DNA of 64,000 nucleotides, taken from contig CP070825.1 of NCBI GenBank assembly GCA_020344415.1, forward strand, positions 3,174,768 to 3,238,767, given 5' to 3'. The notes under the pieces are model-generated. The model did no database searches and had not been told where the DNA came from. It saw only the letters and a list, made by a program, of their open reading frames with translations. Below, one piece after another: positions 35,987 to 44,957 of the stretch. The stretch comes from Candidatus Aminicenantota bacterium (GTDB taxonomy: Bacteria; Acidobacteriota; Aminicenantia; Aminicenantales; Aminicenantaceae). The number at the start of each line of letters is the position of its first letter. Within the stretch, counting starts at the first letter, position 1. The position numbers were made by a program, and so were the translations under genes.

Positions 35987-37270
35987 GTGGCCATCTCTCT
36001 GGGAACTGTCCTGCTTCTTCTGCCTTTTAGCACAAAATCAGGTCATATTTCTTTAGTGGATGCCCTCTTCACAGCCACTTCTGGAGTCTGCGTGACTGGT
36101 CTGGTCGTTCAAGATACAGCTACATATTTCACGCCTGTTGGCAGGATGATTATTCTCGTCCTTTTTCAGTTGGGAGGGTTAGGAATAATGACTTTTTCGA
36201 CTCTTATCCTTTTAGTGTCAGGCAAAAGGATTTCCATTAAAGATAGAATCCTCATTCAAGAAGGCTACCACTATAAAGCAGCAAAAGATGTGAAGTCCAT
36301 CATCAAGAATGTGTTTTTCTATGCCATGGCCCTAGAAGCTGCAGGTGCCCTATCCTTTTTTCTTTATTGGCAGAAAGAATTCCCATGGCCAAAGGCTCTC
36401 TTCAACTCAATTTTTCACTCTGCTTCAGCCTTCTGCAATGCCGGATTTTCACTTTTCAGCAAGAGTTTTGTCTCTTACAATGATAGTGCCTGGGTGAATA
36501 TTACCCTGATTACCTTGATAGTGCTTGGGGGATTGGGATTTTTGGTGCTTCAAGAAATCAAGGAGATTTCTATAGCACGAATTGAGAGAAAAAAATTCAA
36601 AATTTCCTTGCATACAAAGTTAGTACTTACTCTCACTACCGTGCTCATTGTTGTATCATTTGTTTTTTTTCTTATCATGGAGTGGAACCATTCATTAAAG
36701 ACGTTCACAGTGAAAGGGAAGGTTCTCTCCTCGCTTTTTCAGATTGTCACCCCTCGAACAGCCGGTTTCAACACCATGGACCTGAATTCATTAAGCTTTG
36801 CTGCGGTCTTTCTTTTGACTATGCTTATGTTTGTAGGTGCATCTCCGGGATCAACAGGAGGGGGCATAAAAACAAGCACAATCGGCGTGATATTTGCCTT
36901 CCTCAAGTCTAAAATAACAGCCAGAGAATCAGCTAATTTATTTTATAGAACCCTGCCCCTTGAACTGATTATGAGAGCGTTTATGGTGGTTACTCTTGCA
37001 ATATGTTTCATTTGTATGTCCTCTTTTATCCTTTTCCTCACACAACCTGCAGCGAGTATGCAAGAAGTGATGTTTGAAGTCTTCTCTGCATTCAGCACGG
37101 TGGGGCTTTCCCTCGGGATGACCATGAAGTTGAACACCGTGGGCAAAATTGTGATTATTCTAACTATGTATATCGGAAGGATTGGACCACTAACGTTGCT
37201 ATATGCGTTCAGCCGACAAAAGGCCATTGGAAGATATGAATATGTTGAAGAAACAGTCATGATCGGCTAG
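35987..37270 (+). CDS. ktrB: Potassium uptake channel subunit, TrkH/KtrB family
   Basis: Potassium-translocating subunit. From GTG 35987 it is 427 residues. Pore-loop motifs TATSGVCVTGL, FHSASAFCNAGFS, TPRTAGFNTMD and FSAFSTVGLSLG each carry the selectivity glycine. GASPGSTGGGIKTST is the gate region. The GTG is the first ordinary start codon, but homology clearly continues upstream: the same frame back to 35933 reads RRFQPAQFLALSFIVAI, the usual KtrB N-terminus. AAAAGGAG sits 7 bases before an ATC at 35933, which would give 445 residues. The true start is therefore probably upstream and non-canonical. trkA/ktrA follows. Confidence 0.92.
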   Translation: MAISLGTVLLLLPFSTKSGHISLVDALFTATSGVCVTGLVVQDTATYFTPVGRMIILVLFQLGGLGIMTFSTLILLVSGKRISIKDRILIQEGYHYKAAKDVKSIIKNVFFYAMALEAAGALSFFLYWQKEFPWPKALFNSIFHSASAFCNAGFSLFSKSFVSYNDSAWVNITLITLIVLGGLGFLVLQEIKEISIARIERKKFKISLHTKLVLTLTTVLIVVSFVFFLIMEWNHSLKTFTVKGKVLSSLFQIVTPRTAGFNTMDLNSLSFAAVFLLTMLMFVGASPGSTGGGIKTSTIGVIFAFLKSKITARESANLFYRTLPLELIMRAFMVVTLAICFICMSSFILFLTQPAASMQEVMFEVFSAFSTVGLSLGMTMKLNTVGKIVIILTMYIGRIGPLTLLYAFSRQKAIGRYEYVEETVMIG

Positions 37271-37293
37271 AATCACTACAGGAGTTATTGATA

Positions 37294-37944
37294 ATGAAAT
37301 TCGCAGTGATCGGACTCGGAAGCTTTGGTTCAAACGTGGCCAAAACCCTGTATGAGAAAGGGAATGAAGTATTGGCTGTGGATAATGATAAGGATAAGAT
37401 TGAGGAAGTGAAAACCTTTGTCTCCCATGCTGTAAGTATGGATGCCGCTGATAAAGAGAATCTTCAGGCTCTGGGCATCCAAGATATGGATGTAGTCGTT
37501 GTAAGTTTGGGGCCGGATATGGAAGCTTCTATACTCACCGTTCTTTATCTTAATGAGGTTGGAGCAAAGCGGGTAGTGGCCAAAGCCTTAACAGAAGACC
37601 ATGCTAAGATATTGCAAGCAGTGGGAGCCACAGAGGTCATTTATCCAGAAAAAGATATGGCTATAAAGACAGCCACGAAATTGAGCTCTCCCAATGTTCT
37701 GGAATACCTTCCTCTCATTTCTGGCTTTGGAATCCAGGAGATTGCACCTCCTGAGAAATTTGTCGGGAAGAGTTTAAGAGACCTGGATTTACGGAACAAG
37801 TATGGAATTCAGGTGATTGCTATAAAAGAGATTATCCCCGAAAGAACCACCTTTGTTCCCAGAGCGGATTTTGTCATAAAAGACAGCGACGTCTTAGTCG
37901 TCATAGGGGATGAAAAAAAGCTCGAAAAAATACACGGCTTGTAA
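37294..37944 (+). CDS. ktrA: Potassium uptake regulatory subunit, TrkA/KtrA (RCK) family
   Basis: Cytoplasmic nucleotide-binding ring that gates KtrB. 216 residues from ATG 37294, with AGGAG nine bases upstream; a TTG two codons earlier is less likely. RCK-N Rossmann motif VIGLGSFGSNVAKTLYEKG, and acidic AVDNDKDK at the end of beta-2. RCK-C domain from about residue 137 with FVGKSLRDLDLRNKYGIQVI and a closing VLVVIGDEKKLEKI. A single RCK module, so KtrA-like rather than the duplicated TrkA. Confidence 0.93.
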   Translation: MKFAVIGLGSFGSNVAKTLYEKGNEVLAVDNDKDKIEEVKTFVSHAVSMDAADKENLQALGIQDMDVVVVSLGPDMEASILTVLYLNEVGAKRVVAKALTEDHAKILQAVGATEVIYPEKDMAIKTATKLSSPNVLEYLPLISGFGIQEIAPPEKFVGKSLRDLDLRNKYGIQVIAIKEIIPERTTFVPRADFVIKDSDVLVVIGDEKKLEKIHGL

Positions 37945-38111
37945 TATTAACATTCCTAAATTCCTTGATTCATAAATTCTTCATATAAGAATCGGCTCTG
38001 ATCTTTATTGATTTTCATTCCTTTCTATATCTTTCTTTTTCTTCATTGTTCTGAGTCATAGATCTGCTGATATGCAGGGTTTTGGAGTTATGAATAATCC
38101 AGGCAAGTTCG

Positions 38112-38230
38112 TTTTAGGCTTTGTCCCAAAGTGATGGAATATAAAATGGAAATAAAAGGAGCGGAGATATTACCCTGCTCCTTATGGTGATTTCAATATA
38201 ATCCCTTCACTTTGGAACAAAGCCTAGTTT
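38112..38230. repeat. Palindromic element F between convergent genes, possible two-way terminator
   Basis: The gap 37945-38229 between ktrA and the convergent helicase gene is dominated by this element. AGGCTTTGTCCCAAAGTGA (38116-38134) pairs with TCACTTTGGAACAAAGCCT (38207-38225) with one mismatch in 19. A second inverted repeat, AAAGGAGC and GCTCCTT, lies inside. The right arm abuts the helicase stop codon. A family-H hairpin precedes it at 38083-38101. Confidence 0.65.
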
Positions 38231-40638
38231 TAAATCAGATTTTTCAGGATTTCTAGCGCTACTTGTTTGGCTTGTTTTCCACTTTCTTTTGTAGGCCCCA
38301 CACACGAGGGGCATCCTTCTTTACAAGGACAGGCCTCTATGGTTTTCATGCAGTGTTCAAGAAGCACCTTTTCCAGATCAAACAGGGAAGGGCTCAGGCC
38401 GATTCCACCGGGATAGTTATCGAAGATGAAAATATTCGGTTCAAAGGCGACATCGGAAAAGACGGCTTGGTCCTCATCATGAGATATTTTTAAACGAATA
38501 TCCCGGGGAGGTATTGATTTGCCAGTGGAATTGTCGCCGATAGATACACCTATGTCATGAAGGTCGCACATCATGAAAAGAGGAGAGACATGGTAGAGAA
38601 TATAGGCCAGGCCATATAGCCCGTTTATCTTTTGTTCAGAGGAAAAGGGAAGCGTTTGGAAGAGCGAGGAGGGGATAGTTAGCCAGTAGGCCGTGGTGTG
38701 CATTTCGTTCTGAGGAAGATTCAGATCTCCTGCTCCAACATTTTCCATGGTGTAGAATTTGATTTTTTTGAAGCCAACAACCTGAGTTGCCACATGGACC
38801 TCACCATGAGAGATAGAACATTTCATCAAATTTTTATTATTGAACACATCAAGGATCTTGATCTTTGTATAGTCTATCGCATCAGTGAAATAATCCACAT
38901 CTGTCTTTTTGACATAGGCTTTTCTCTGAGTGTAGTCAAGGTTTTCTACGAAATACTGTTCTCCCTCACAGATATAGATAGCTTTGGGGTGCAGGGTGGT
39001 CAGTGCTGAGGAGAAATCAACCTCAGCAACGGCTTTGGATTTTTCACTCGTATCCACAACTACGAAGTTGTCGGAGCTTATGCTTCTAAGGTTGACGCCA
39101 TCGGCAGGGTAGGCGTCAGATGTCCAGAACCATTTGTCTTTTGAGTGGTGGAGGAGCTTTTCATCTTCTAGAAATTTAAGGATTTCCCCGATTTCAACAC
39201 GGCCAAATCTTTCTCCATCGATAAAGGGGAGTTCAAAAGCCGCACACTCGACATGGCTTACAAGGATAGAGAGGTTATCCGGGTTGATCAGGGCTTTCTC
39301 TGGATTCTCTGAGAAAAAGTAATCCGGGTGATTGATGATAAACTGGTCGAGAGGTGAGCTGGAAGCAACCAAGACAGCGGCTGACTTTCCGGTCTTTCGA
39401 CCGGCACGGCCCGCTCTTTGCCAAGTGCTGGAAATGGTGTTCGGATAGCTGGCCAGCACGCTGACATCCAGGCTTCCGATATCGATGCCCAACTCCAAGG
39501 CGTTTGTCGATACGACACCTTTTATTTTTCCCTCTCTTAAGCCTTTTTCGATTTCCCTTCTCTTTAAGGGAAGATATCCTCCTCTATATCCCCGAATAAG
39601 ACCTTCATCCTTGATTGTTTTTTCAATGTCCTCTTTAAGATAAGTCACTAAAACTTCAGTAATGAGGCGGCTCTGAGCAAATACAATTGTTTGAAGATCG
39701 TTTTTGAGAAAAATTGAAGCAACGCGGCGCGATTCGTTCACATAGGAGCGGCGAATGCCGAGAAATTTGTTAACAACAGGGGGATTGTAAAAGATGAAAT
39801 ATTTTTCTCCACTGGGAGCTCCATTCTTATCGATCAGAGAGACCGGTTCTTCTGTCATCTTTTCAGCCATCTCCGAAGGATTGGCGATTGTGGCCGTACA
39901 GAGGATGAACTGAGGTTTGGAGCCGTAGAATGCGGCGATCCTTTTCAGTCTCCTTAATATATTTGCTAGATGGCTGCCAAAGATGCCCCTGTAGTTATGG
40001 AGTTCGTCGATGACAATGTATTTTAGATTTTCGAAGAGTTTAATCCATTTTGTGTGGTGAGGAAGGATTCCTGTGTGGAGCATGTCAGGATTGGTGAGGA
40101 TGATATGTCCCCGGGCTCTTATGGCTTTTCTTGCATCTTGAGGAGTATCCCCATCGTATGTGAAAATTCTGATTTCCGAAGGAAGCAGTTTTATCGTTTC
40201 ATCAAGCTCCGCCCTTTGATCTTGGGAGAGAGCCTTTGTCGGAAAAAGGTAGATTGCCCGAGCAGAGGGATCTTGAAGGATAGAATTAAGGACAGGAAGG
40301 TTGTAGCAGAGTGTTTTTCCCGAGGCCGTCGGGGTCACAACCACAATGTTTTTTCCCTCATTGAGCAACTGCCATGATTGATGCTGGTGAGAATAGAGTT
40401 TGTGAAATCCCTTTTCTTTAAAGGCTTCAACTAGAGATGGGTGAACTTCAGGTGGATAATCTTCGTATTGGCCTTCTTGGGCAAGGAGATGTTTTATGGC
40501 TCGAATGGAGTCATTTTTGATTCCCATTTCTTTTAATATTTCAAGGGATTTGAGTAAATTTTCTTCTCTAAACATTCTTCTGTCCTGTTTCTTCGCTAAT
40601 CTTACAATAAAGAGGGGTTGAGTCTCAACATTAGACAT
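38230..40638 (-). CDS. DEAD/DEAH-box DNA helicase with C-terminal DUF1998 domain (MrfA/YprA type)
   Basis: Superfamily 2 helicase of 802 residues. Motif I VTPTASGKTLCYNLP, Ia LFPTKALSQDQ, II IDELHNY (DELH variant), III TATIANP, IV FAQSR, V TNALELGIDIG, VI QRAGRAGR. The C-terminal domain ends with four cysteines in ACPCKEGCPSCVG, a probable metal site, as in MrfA, which repairs mitomycin-type damage in Bacillus. A neighbouring uvrA supports a repair role, though MrfA acts independently of UvrA in Bacillus. Start ATG 40638. Confidence 0.9.
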   Translation of the reverse strand: MSNVETQPLFIVRLAKKQDRRMFREENLLKSLEILKEMGIKNDSIRAIKHLLAQEGQYEDYPPEVHPSLVEAFKEKGFHKLYSHQHQSWQLLNEGKNIVVVTPTASGKTLCYNLPVLNSILQDPSARAIYLFPTKALSQDQRAELDETIKLLPSEIRIFTYDGDTPQDARKAIRARGHIILTNPDMLHTGILPHHTKWIKLFENLKYIVIDELHNYRGIFGSHLANILRRLKRIAAFYGSKPQFILCTATIANPSEMAEKMTEEPVSLIDKNGAPSGEKYFIFYNPPVVNKFLGIRRSYVNESRRVASIFLKNDLQTIVFAQSRLITEVLVTYLKEDIEKTIKDEGLIRGYRGGYLPLKRREIEKGLREGKIKGVVSTNALELGIDIGSLDVSVLASYPNTISSTWQRAGRAGRKTGKSAAVLVASSSPLDQFIINHPDYFFSENPEKALINPDNLSILVSHVECAAFELPFIDGERFGRVEIGEILKFLEDEKLLHHSKDKWFWTSDAYPADGVNLRSISSDNFVVVDTSEKSKAVAEVDFSSALTTLHPKAIYICEGEQYFVENLDYTQRKAYVKKTDVDYFTDAIDYTKIKILDVFNNKNLMKCSISHGEVHVATQVVGFKKIKFYTMENVGAGDLNLPQNEMHTTAYWLTIPSSLFQTLPFSSEQKINGLYGLAYILYHVSPLFMMCDLHDIGVSIGDNSTGKSIPPRDIRLKISHDEDQAVFSDVAFEPNIFIFDNYPGGIGLSPSLFDLEKVLLEHCMKTIEACPCKEGCPSCVGPTKESGKQAKQVALEILKNLI

Positions 40639-40689
40639 TCATAAATTTCTTTCTTCGGGCTCAAATTTTTTTACATCGGTTCTGGATAA

Positions 40690-40718
40690 TTGGGGATGTT
40701 CCCCTTTTATGCTAGAAT
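40690..40718 (+). promoter_or_regulatory. Possible uvrA promoter containing palindrome GGGGATGTTCCCC
   Basis: TAGAAT at 40713-40718 is preceded by TGC, an extended -10. TTGGGG lies 17 bases upstream at 40690-40695. GGGGATGTTCCCC (40692-40704) overlaps the -35 and the spacer and is a 5-base inverted repeat around TGT. It could be a repressor site, but the same motif occurs at unrelated places in the window. It is not a canonical LexA box. Confidence 0.35.
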
Positions 40719-40726
40719 TATGTGTC

Positions 40727-43255
40727 ATGCTTAAAGAGATTCGAGTAAAAAGGGCTGCTCAGCACAATCTTAAAAAGATAGATGTGAGGCTGCCGCGGAA
40801 CAGGTTGATTGTCATTACGGGGCCGAGCGGTTCGGGGAAGAGTTCCCTTGCTTTTGACACCCTCTATGCTGAAGGGCAACGCCGCTACATCGAATGTCTA
40901 TCAGCTTATGCGAGGCAATATATAGAACAGGTGGAGAAACCGGATGTGGAGTCTATCGAAGGCATCTCTCCTTCCATCTCAATTGACCAGAGGACAATTT
41001 CCTCGAATCCCCGCTCGACCGTGGGAACGGTCACAGAGATTTATGATTTCTTAAGGCTTCTTTTTGCAAGAGTGGGAATTCCCCACTGCCCTCGATGCGG
41101 CCGAAGGGTTAGCTCCCAGACTTCCCAACAGATCATGCGAAGAATTTTTGATTCTTTCCCTGGTGAGAAGGTTAGAATCCTTTCTCCGGTAATTAAAGGG
41201 AGAAAGGGGGAATATCACCGTCTTTTTGAGAAGCTTAGAAAGAAAGGATTCCTTCGTCTCCGTGTGGATGGGCAATTTCGAGAAGTGGAAGAAGAGATTA
41301 TCTTGGAGAGAACAAAAAAACATAATATCGAGATATTAATCGATGAGATAAAGGTTGCCTCAGATTCAGAAAAGAGACTGGAAGAGGCTGTGAATCAGTC
41401 TCTTGAAATTTCCGAGGGAGATCTTTTATTGATAAATAAAGAGGGAAGAGAGATTTATTATTCACTAAACCTTCTGTGCCCATACTGTGAAATAAGCCTG
41501 CCCGAGCTCGAACCACGCACGTTTTCATTTAACAGCCCATACGGCGCTTGTCCACGCTGCAACGGCCTTGGATTCTTGACTATCCTGGACAAGTGGGGGG
41601 ATGTGGAGCTCACAGAGGAAACCTGTCCGGTCTGCAAAGGAGGGAGGTTGAGAGGAGAAAGCATGGCTGTGAAAGTTGGAGGAAAAAATATCTGCGAATT
41701 GAGCTCCCTTCCAACAACCCGGCTGATTGAAAAACTTTCCTCATTTAAATTTTCTTCCTCTGAGGAACTTATTGTTTCGAGGATAAAAAAGGAGATTCTC
41801 TCTCGCCTTGATATAATGAATGAGCTGGGAATGCCTTACCTCCAGCTGTCCAGGACGACCGCTTCTCTATCAGGCGGAGAAGCTCGGCGCGTTCGATTAG
41901 CAGCCCAAGTCGGAGCTCGTTTAAGGGGAGTGCTCTATGTCCTTGATGAGCCTACGATTGGCCTCCACCAGAGGGATAACAGCCAACTGATTTCGCTGCT
42001 GAGAAACATCAGGGACGAAGGAAATTCTATCATTGTGGTTGAACATGATGAGCAAACCATCCGCTCTGCTGATTTCATCCTGGACCTAGGCCCTGGAGCA
42101 GGAGAAGAGGGAGGATTTAAGGTAGCTGAGGGGCGGTTAGAAAGCATCCTTGCTTCTAGCGATTCACTTACTTCACAGTACCTGAAAGGAGAAAAATGTA
42201 TTCCTGTGCCTGGGAAGAGAAGAAAGCCGAAAGGCTGGCTTGTCATCTTAAAAGCGGCAGAGCATAATTTGAAGGACATCGATGTTCGACTTCCTTTATC
42301 AGTAATGACTGCTGTTACGGGAGTATCGGGTTCAGGAAAAAGCACGCTTGTTTACGATATACTCTATAGAAGTCTTTTGAATATATTATATAAGGCCAGA
42401 CAAAGAGCCGGCCAACATCAGGAAATCTTAGGAGTTGACCTGGTCGACAAGGTGATTTCCGTAGACCAGAAACCCATTGGCCGAACACCACGGTCCAATC
42501 CGGCCACCTATACTGGATTATTCACTTCATTAAGGCAGCTCTTTGCGCTTACTCCAGAGTCCAGAATGAGAGGGTACTCTGCAAGCCGTTTCAGTTTTAA
42601 TCTTTCTGGAGGACGTTGTGAGGAATGTCAGGGTGCAGGGGTAAGAAAAATAGAGATGCATTTTTTGCCTGATGTTTTTGTAACGTGCGATCGGTGCGAG
42701 GGCAAGCGGTATAACAAGGAAACTCTTTCGGTTCGGTATAAAGGGAAAAATATCGCAGATTATTTAGAAATGACGGTGGATGAGGCTTATAATTATTTAA
42801 AGGCTCACCCAATTTTAAAGAGAAAGCTGGGAACCCTAAAGAGAGTGGGCATGGGTTACATAAGACTCGGTCAACCTGCGCCCACTTTATCAGGCGGTGA
42901 GGCTCAAAGGATTAAATTAACTAAGGAGCTGAGTCGAAAGAACACGGGCAAGACTCTTTACCTTCTGGATGAACCCACCACAGGACTCCATTTTGATGAC
43001 GTGCGCAAGCTTCTTGAAGTTCTCTCTGAGCTTGTATCACTTAACAACACAGTAATCATAATTGAGCATAATCTTGAAGTTATTAAGTATTCAGATTATA
43101 TTATAGACCTGGGCCCTGAGGGGGGCGAAAAGGGAGGCTGGATTGTTGTTCAGGGCGTTCCAGAGAAGGTGGCGAGAGCAGAAAAATCACATACAGCTCA
43201 ATTCTTGAAGAGGGCACTAGCTGGAGGAAGAAAAACACATAGGAAAAGATTATAG
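40727..43255 (+). CDS. uvrA: Excinuclease ABC subunit A lacking the insertion domain
   Basis: DNA damage recognition ATPase of nucleotide excision repair. 842 residues from ATG 40727 (MLKEIRVKRAAQHNLKK); the family norm is about 940. Two ABC modules: Walker A GPSGSGKSS near residue 31 and GVSGSGKST near 533; signatures LSGGEARR near 381 and LSGGEAQR near 721. Zinc cysteines CPRCG, CPYC, CPRCNG...CPVCKGG and CEECQGAG...CDRCEGK. The UvrB-binding region (about 125-235) is present. The roughly 100 residues between GACPTCDGLG and CASCEGTRLR in E. coli are reduced to about 14 here, so the insertion domain is gone. Confidence 0.94.
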   Translation: MLKEIRVKRAAQHNLKKIDVRLPRNRLIVITGPSGSGKSSLAFDTLYAEGQRRYIECLSAYARQYIEQVEKPDVESIEGISPSISIDQRTISSNPRSTVGTVTEIYDFLRLLFARVGIPHCPRCGRRVSSQTSQQIMRRIFDSFPGEKVRILSPVIKGRKGEYHRLFEKLRKKGFLRLRVDGQFREVEEEIILERTKKHNIEILIDEIKVASDSEKRLEEAVNQSLEISEGDLLLINKEGREIYYSLNLLCPYCEISLPELEPRTFSFNSPYGACPRCNGLGFLTILDKWGDVELTEETCPVCKGGRLRGESMAVKVGGKNICELSSLPTTRLIEKLSSFKFSSSEELIVSRIKKEILSRLDIMNELGMPYLQLSRTTASLSGGEARRVRLAAQVGARLRGVLYVLDEPTIGLHQRDNSQLISLLRNIRDEGNSIIVVEHDEQTIRSADFILDLGPGAGEEGGFKVAEGRLESILASSDSLTSQYLKGEKCIPVPGKRRKPKGWLVILKAAEHNLKDIDVRLPLSVMTAVTGVSGSGKSTLVYDILYRSLLNILYKARQRAGQHQEILGVDLVDKVISVDQKPIGRTPRSNPATYTGLFTSLRQLFALTPESRMRGYSASRFSFNLSGGRCEECQGAGVRKIEMHFLPDVFVTCDRCEGKRYNKETLSVRYKGKNIADYLEMTVDEAYNYLKAHPILKRKLGTLKRVGMGYIRLGQPAPTLSGGEAQRIKLTKELSRKNTGKTLYLLDEPTTGLHFDDVRKLLEVLSELVSLNNTVIIIEHNLEVIKYSDYIIDLGPEGGEKGGWIVVQGVPEKVARAEKSHTAQFLKRALAGGRKTHRKRL

Positions 43256-43259
43256 AGAG

Positions 43260-44252
43260 ATGGCTTTTAAAGAAATATTAGGCAATAGCCTCGTAAAGAA
43301 GATTCTTAAAAAGGCTCTACAAAAAGACAAAGTGCCTAATTCTATGCTCTTCTGTGGACCAGAGGGAGTCGGCAAGAAAAATATGGCGTTGGAGTTAGCT
43401 AAAGCGCTCAACTGCGAGAAGAATAAAACGGATGCCTGTGAAGAGTGTGAATCCTGCGGTGCGATCAATAAAGGAAATTTTCCCGATGTTATGGTGATCT
43501 CTCCTGAAAAAAACGTGATAAAAATTGACCAGATGAGGCTTGTGAAACAGTTATCCTACCTAAAGCCTATGAGAGGGAAAAGAAGGGTTTTTATCGTAAT
43601 TGAAGCTGAAAAGATGAATGAAGAAGCAGCAAATTCTCTTCTGAAAATACTGGAAGAACCTCCTTTTTTCTCTTATATTATACTTATAACTCACAATCTT
43701 TATGTGATTTTGCCGACCATAAAGTCTAGATGTCAGGTTTTAAATTTTTTACCTATATCCAAAGAAGATATAGAGAAGACTTTACTAGAGAGAGGATATG
43801 AAGACGAAAAAGCAAAAATTATCTCTCTCCTCGTTAGAGGAAACTTAAAACAGGCTTTGAGCATTGAATGGGAAGAAATTCAGATGAAAAGAACTCAAGC
43901 TTGGCAACTTTTCATTTCTCTCCTTAAAGGAGAGAAAACGGCTCTTTTTTTGAGAAATTACACTTCCTTGGCGAGAACGCTCGTCAAAGAGGAGCTAGGT
44001 CAGATCTTAGAGGTTCTGGCTTCTTTCCTCCGTGATTTTATACTACTCAAAGGAGAAGGCGATCTTCGGCTTCTGATGAACCTTGACTACAGGGAAGAGA
44101 TAGAAAGGGCTGCAGGACTGTTGAGTCTTGAGGAGTCATTGGATTACCTAACTAAAGTTGATTATGCGATTTATGGTTTGAACAATAATCTGAATGTCAA
44201 CCTGCTTATCAGTTCATTTTTTTCAAATTTTATAGGAAGGGATTATGTCTGA
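43260..44252 (+). CDS. holB: DNA polymerase III delta-prime subunit
   Basis: Clamp-loader AAA+ subunit, 330 residues. Walker A is GPEGVGKKN, with Lys in place of the usual Ser/Thr after GK, fitting a subunit that need not hydrolyse ATP. A zinc site is formed by CEKNK...CEECESC. VFIVIEAEKMNEEAANSLLKILEEPP and the SRCQ sensor are family-typical. Follows uvrA by 4 bases and overlaps ricT by 8. Confidence 0.9.
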   Translation: MAFKEILGNSLVKKILKKALQKDKVPNSMLFCGPEGVGKKNMALELAKALNCEKNKTDACEECESCGAINKGNFPDVMVISPEKNVIKIDQMRLVKQLSYLKPMRGKRRVFIVIEAEKMNEEAANSLLKILEEPPFFSYIILITHNLYVILPTIKSRCQVLNFLPISKEDIEKTLLERGYEDEKAKIISLLVRGNLKQALSIEWEEIQMKRTQAWQLFISLLKGEKTALFLRNYTSLARTLVKEELGQILEVLASFLRDFILLKGEGDLRLLMNLDYREEIERAAGLLSLEESLDYLTKVDYAIYGLNNNLNVNLLISSFFSNFIGRDYV

Positions 44253-44934
44253 AATCATATGTGTTCTTTCGGAACGATCGAGTAAGGTTTTTCGGGCAAA
44301 AAAGGGAAAAGAAGAGCTAAAGAAAGGAGACTACTGTATCATTGAATCAGAGATGGGAGGAGATTTGGCTGTTATTATCGATGATTCGAGCGATATATGT
44401 AGTCATCACAAATCTGAGCAAGATGCGGTGGAAATCGTACGGAAAGCCACTGAGGAGGACAAGAAGAAATTCAACTGGCTGAAAAGCAAGGAAAAAATGG
44501 CTTTTGAGTTTTGTTTAAAGAGGATTAAGGCCCGAAATTTACCCATGAAATTAATAAGAGTCTGTTACTTTTTTAATGAGAAAAAGGGAATATTCTATTA
44601 TACAGCAGATGGTCGAATTGATTTTAGGCAGCTTGTGAAAGATCTTGCAAAGGAGTTTAAGATGCGGATTGAAATGCGTCAAATCGGAGTTCGGGATGAA
44701 GCTAAAATGATAGGAGGGCTGGGAGTTTGTGGCCGCCCGCTCTGTTGTTTTAGCTTCATGAAGAATTTCGAGCCTGTGACCATTCAAAAGGCAAAAGAAC
44801 AGCAAATCGTTATAAATCCCACGAAAATTTCAGGACTGTGCGGACGATTGATGTGCTGTCTAGCGTTCGAGGAAGAAAGCCGAGGTCGGATGTATGCAGA
44901 AGAAGAAAAAGTGGAAGAGAATGAATCAATTTAA
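44245..44934 (+). CDS. ricT: PSP1-domain protein RicT/YaaT
   Basis: 229 residues with the PSP1 domain (FCLKRIKARNLPMKLIRVCY near residue 92) and the cysteine signature GVCGRPLCCFSFMKNF and GLCGRLMCCLAFEEE. In Bacillus this protein joins YlbF and YmcA in an iron-sulfur complex that affects RNA processing. The holB-ricT pairing is widespread, so a link to general mRNA maturation is known elsewhere, inferred here. Confidence 0.92.
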   Translation: MSEIICVLSERSSKVFRAKKGKEELKKGDYCIIESEMGGDLAVIIDDSSDICSHHKSEQDAVEIVRKATEEDKKKFNWLKSKEKMAFEFCLKRIKARNLPMKLIRVCYFFNEKKGIFYYTADGRIDFRQLVKDLAKEFKMRIEMRQIGVRDEAKMIGGLGVCGRPLCCFSFMKNFEPVTIQKAKEQQIVINPTKISGLCGRLMCCLAFEEESRGRMYAEEEKVEENESI

Positions 44935-44957
44935 GGGGTGATGAAAGACGGGGTTTC

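Noticed and set aside
43260..43400. Defective Walker A in HolB as a sign of gene decay
   Set aside because: Delta-prime subunits often lack a functional ATP site; the rest of the protein is complete.
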